NCBI GenBank assembly: GCA_963573385.1
Contig: CAUYLG010048326.1
Span: 1-64,000 of the forward strand
Direction: 5' to 3'
Source of the DNA: Cacajao melanocephalus
Lineage: Eukaryota; Chordata; Mammalia; Primates; Pitheciidae
Length of the DNA: 64,000 bases
The position numbers and the translations under genes were made by a program. How positions within the stretch are numbered: position 1 is the stretch's first letter; each line of letters starts with the position of its first letter. Positions 63,418 through 64,000 of this stretch are shown here, piece by piece. Under the pieces are notes generated by a model, which saw only the letters and a program-made list of their open reading frames with translations, was not told where the DNA came from and did not search any database.

Positions 63418-64000
63418 TTAAGGAGTTAAGCTGCTAATCTCATTCTTTTTTAAAACTACATTTTTTCTCATTTTGCTGAATTTTGAGCTTTTATTTTGTT
63501 CCTTTAGCTGTTTGATTGCTCTATTTCATTTTTATAGATGAGTTTGTTTATTTTTCTCATTTTTTCATTATATTCTAAAAGTTTGTAATGGTATCTCAAT
63601 ATTGCAATATTAACACTGACATGAATTTAATATTAATTGTTTTATAAGAAGTCAACTTCCTGAACTGTGGGATAGTTCTTGTACAGAAATTTTGTCTGCT
63701 GGGTCAAACAATTATTCATAGTCACAGGTGAAATTGACTTAGTGCTTTCCAAAAGCAAGTATAATTTTGGGGAAAAATGGTATACTGGCAGGTTCTCGAG
63801 TATATACAATTTGTTTCAATGCTGGTTTTAGAGCAAAAGTAGGCTAATTCCTCTCTAAGTCCTGATGCTTAAAGTTTAATAAAGTAATTTTAAAGAGTCC
63901 TAGCTGCCGTGTAATTTTAACGGTAATATTTTAGAAATAATTTGACTTTAAGACATCTTCTCACAGGATCATACAATCCTTCAGTTCTATCAAGGATGGA
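63418..64000. other. Unassigned T-rich end of window
   Basis: No gene or named repeat recognised. Confidence 0.5.

Overview
The window looks like an AT-rich, gene-poor stretch of a primate nuclear genome, most likely human. The main evidence is the repeat content: five AluS/J-type SINEs, L1 3' ends of primate and older mammalian types, MSTA and THE1 proviruses and LTRs of the ERVL-MaLR group, and older MIR, L2, MER5 and Tigger2/MER28 fossils. No bacterial signal (operons, ribosome binding sites, CRISPR) is present. I found no tRNA or rRNA gene and no convincing complete protein-coding gene. Nearly all longer open frames fall inside repeats or microsatellites. The window is best read as intergenic DNA or the inside of one very large intron.

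Layout. 1-3,500: L1 tail, GT and CA microsatellites, an old Alu fragment, a 93-nt candidate exon (1919-2011) and a Tigger2/MER28 DNA transposon with visible ends. 3,526-5,981: a complete two-LTR MSTA provirus on the minus strand. 8,757-10,403: a CpG-rich ERV LTR with leader, then a second ERV-type LTR. 10.4-16.7 kb: L1 fragments, an AluS and a second candidate exon (12446-12526). 18.8-19.6 kb: a minus-strand ERV LTR. 20.6-23.1 kb: L1/HAL1 and MIR relics, an Alu with a perfect 16-bp target duplication, and a compound TG/TA/GA microsatellite with a palindrome. 23-45 kb: mostly unassigned unique sequence with L2, MIR and MER5 relics, MLT1 and other LTRs, and a solo MaLR LTR with a perfect 5-bp duplication (ATCTA). 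45.2-58.5 kb: an almost continuous LINE-1 graveyard with nested insertions and one L1 carrying a textbook 5' inversion. 60-63.4 kb: a long TTCC repeat, an MLT1 LTR, and a complete THE1 provirus with GTGAT target duplications inserted at the edge of that LTR.

Nothing here forms an undescribed multi-gene system. The items most worth checking are the two candidate spliced exons, the twin-primed L1, the nested L1 stratigraphy at 47.4-50.8 kb and the THE1 provirus. Family names come from remembered consensus patterns, not a database search. Boundaries are good to a few bases where terminal motifs or target duplications are quoted, and otherwise to tens of bases.
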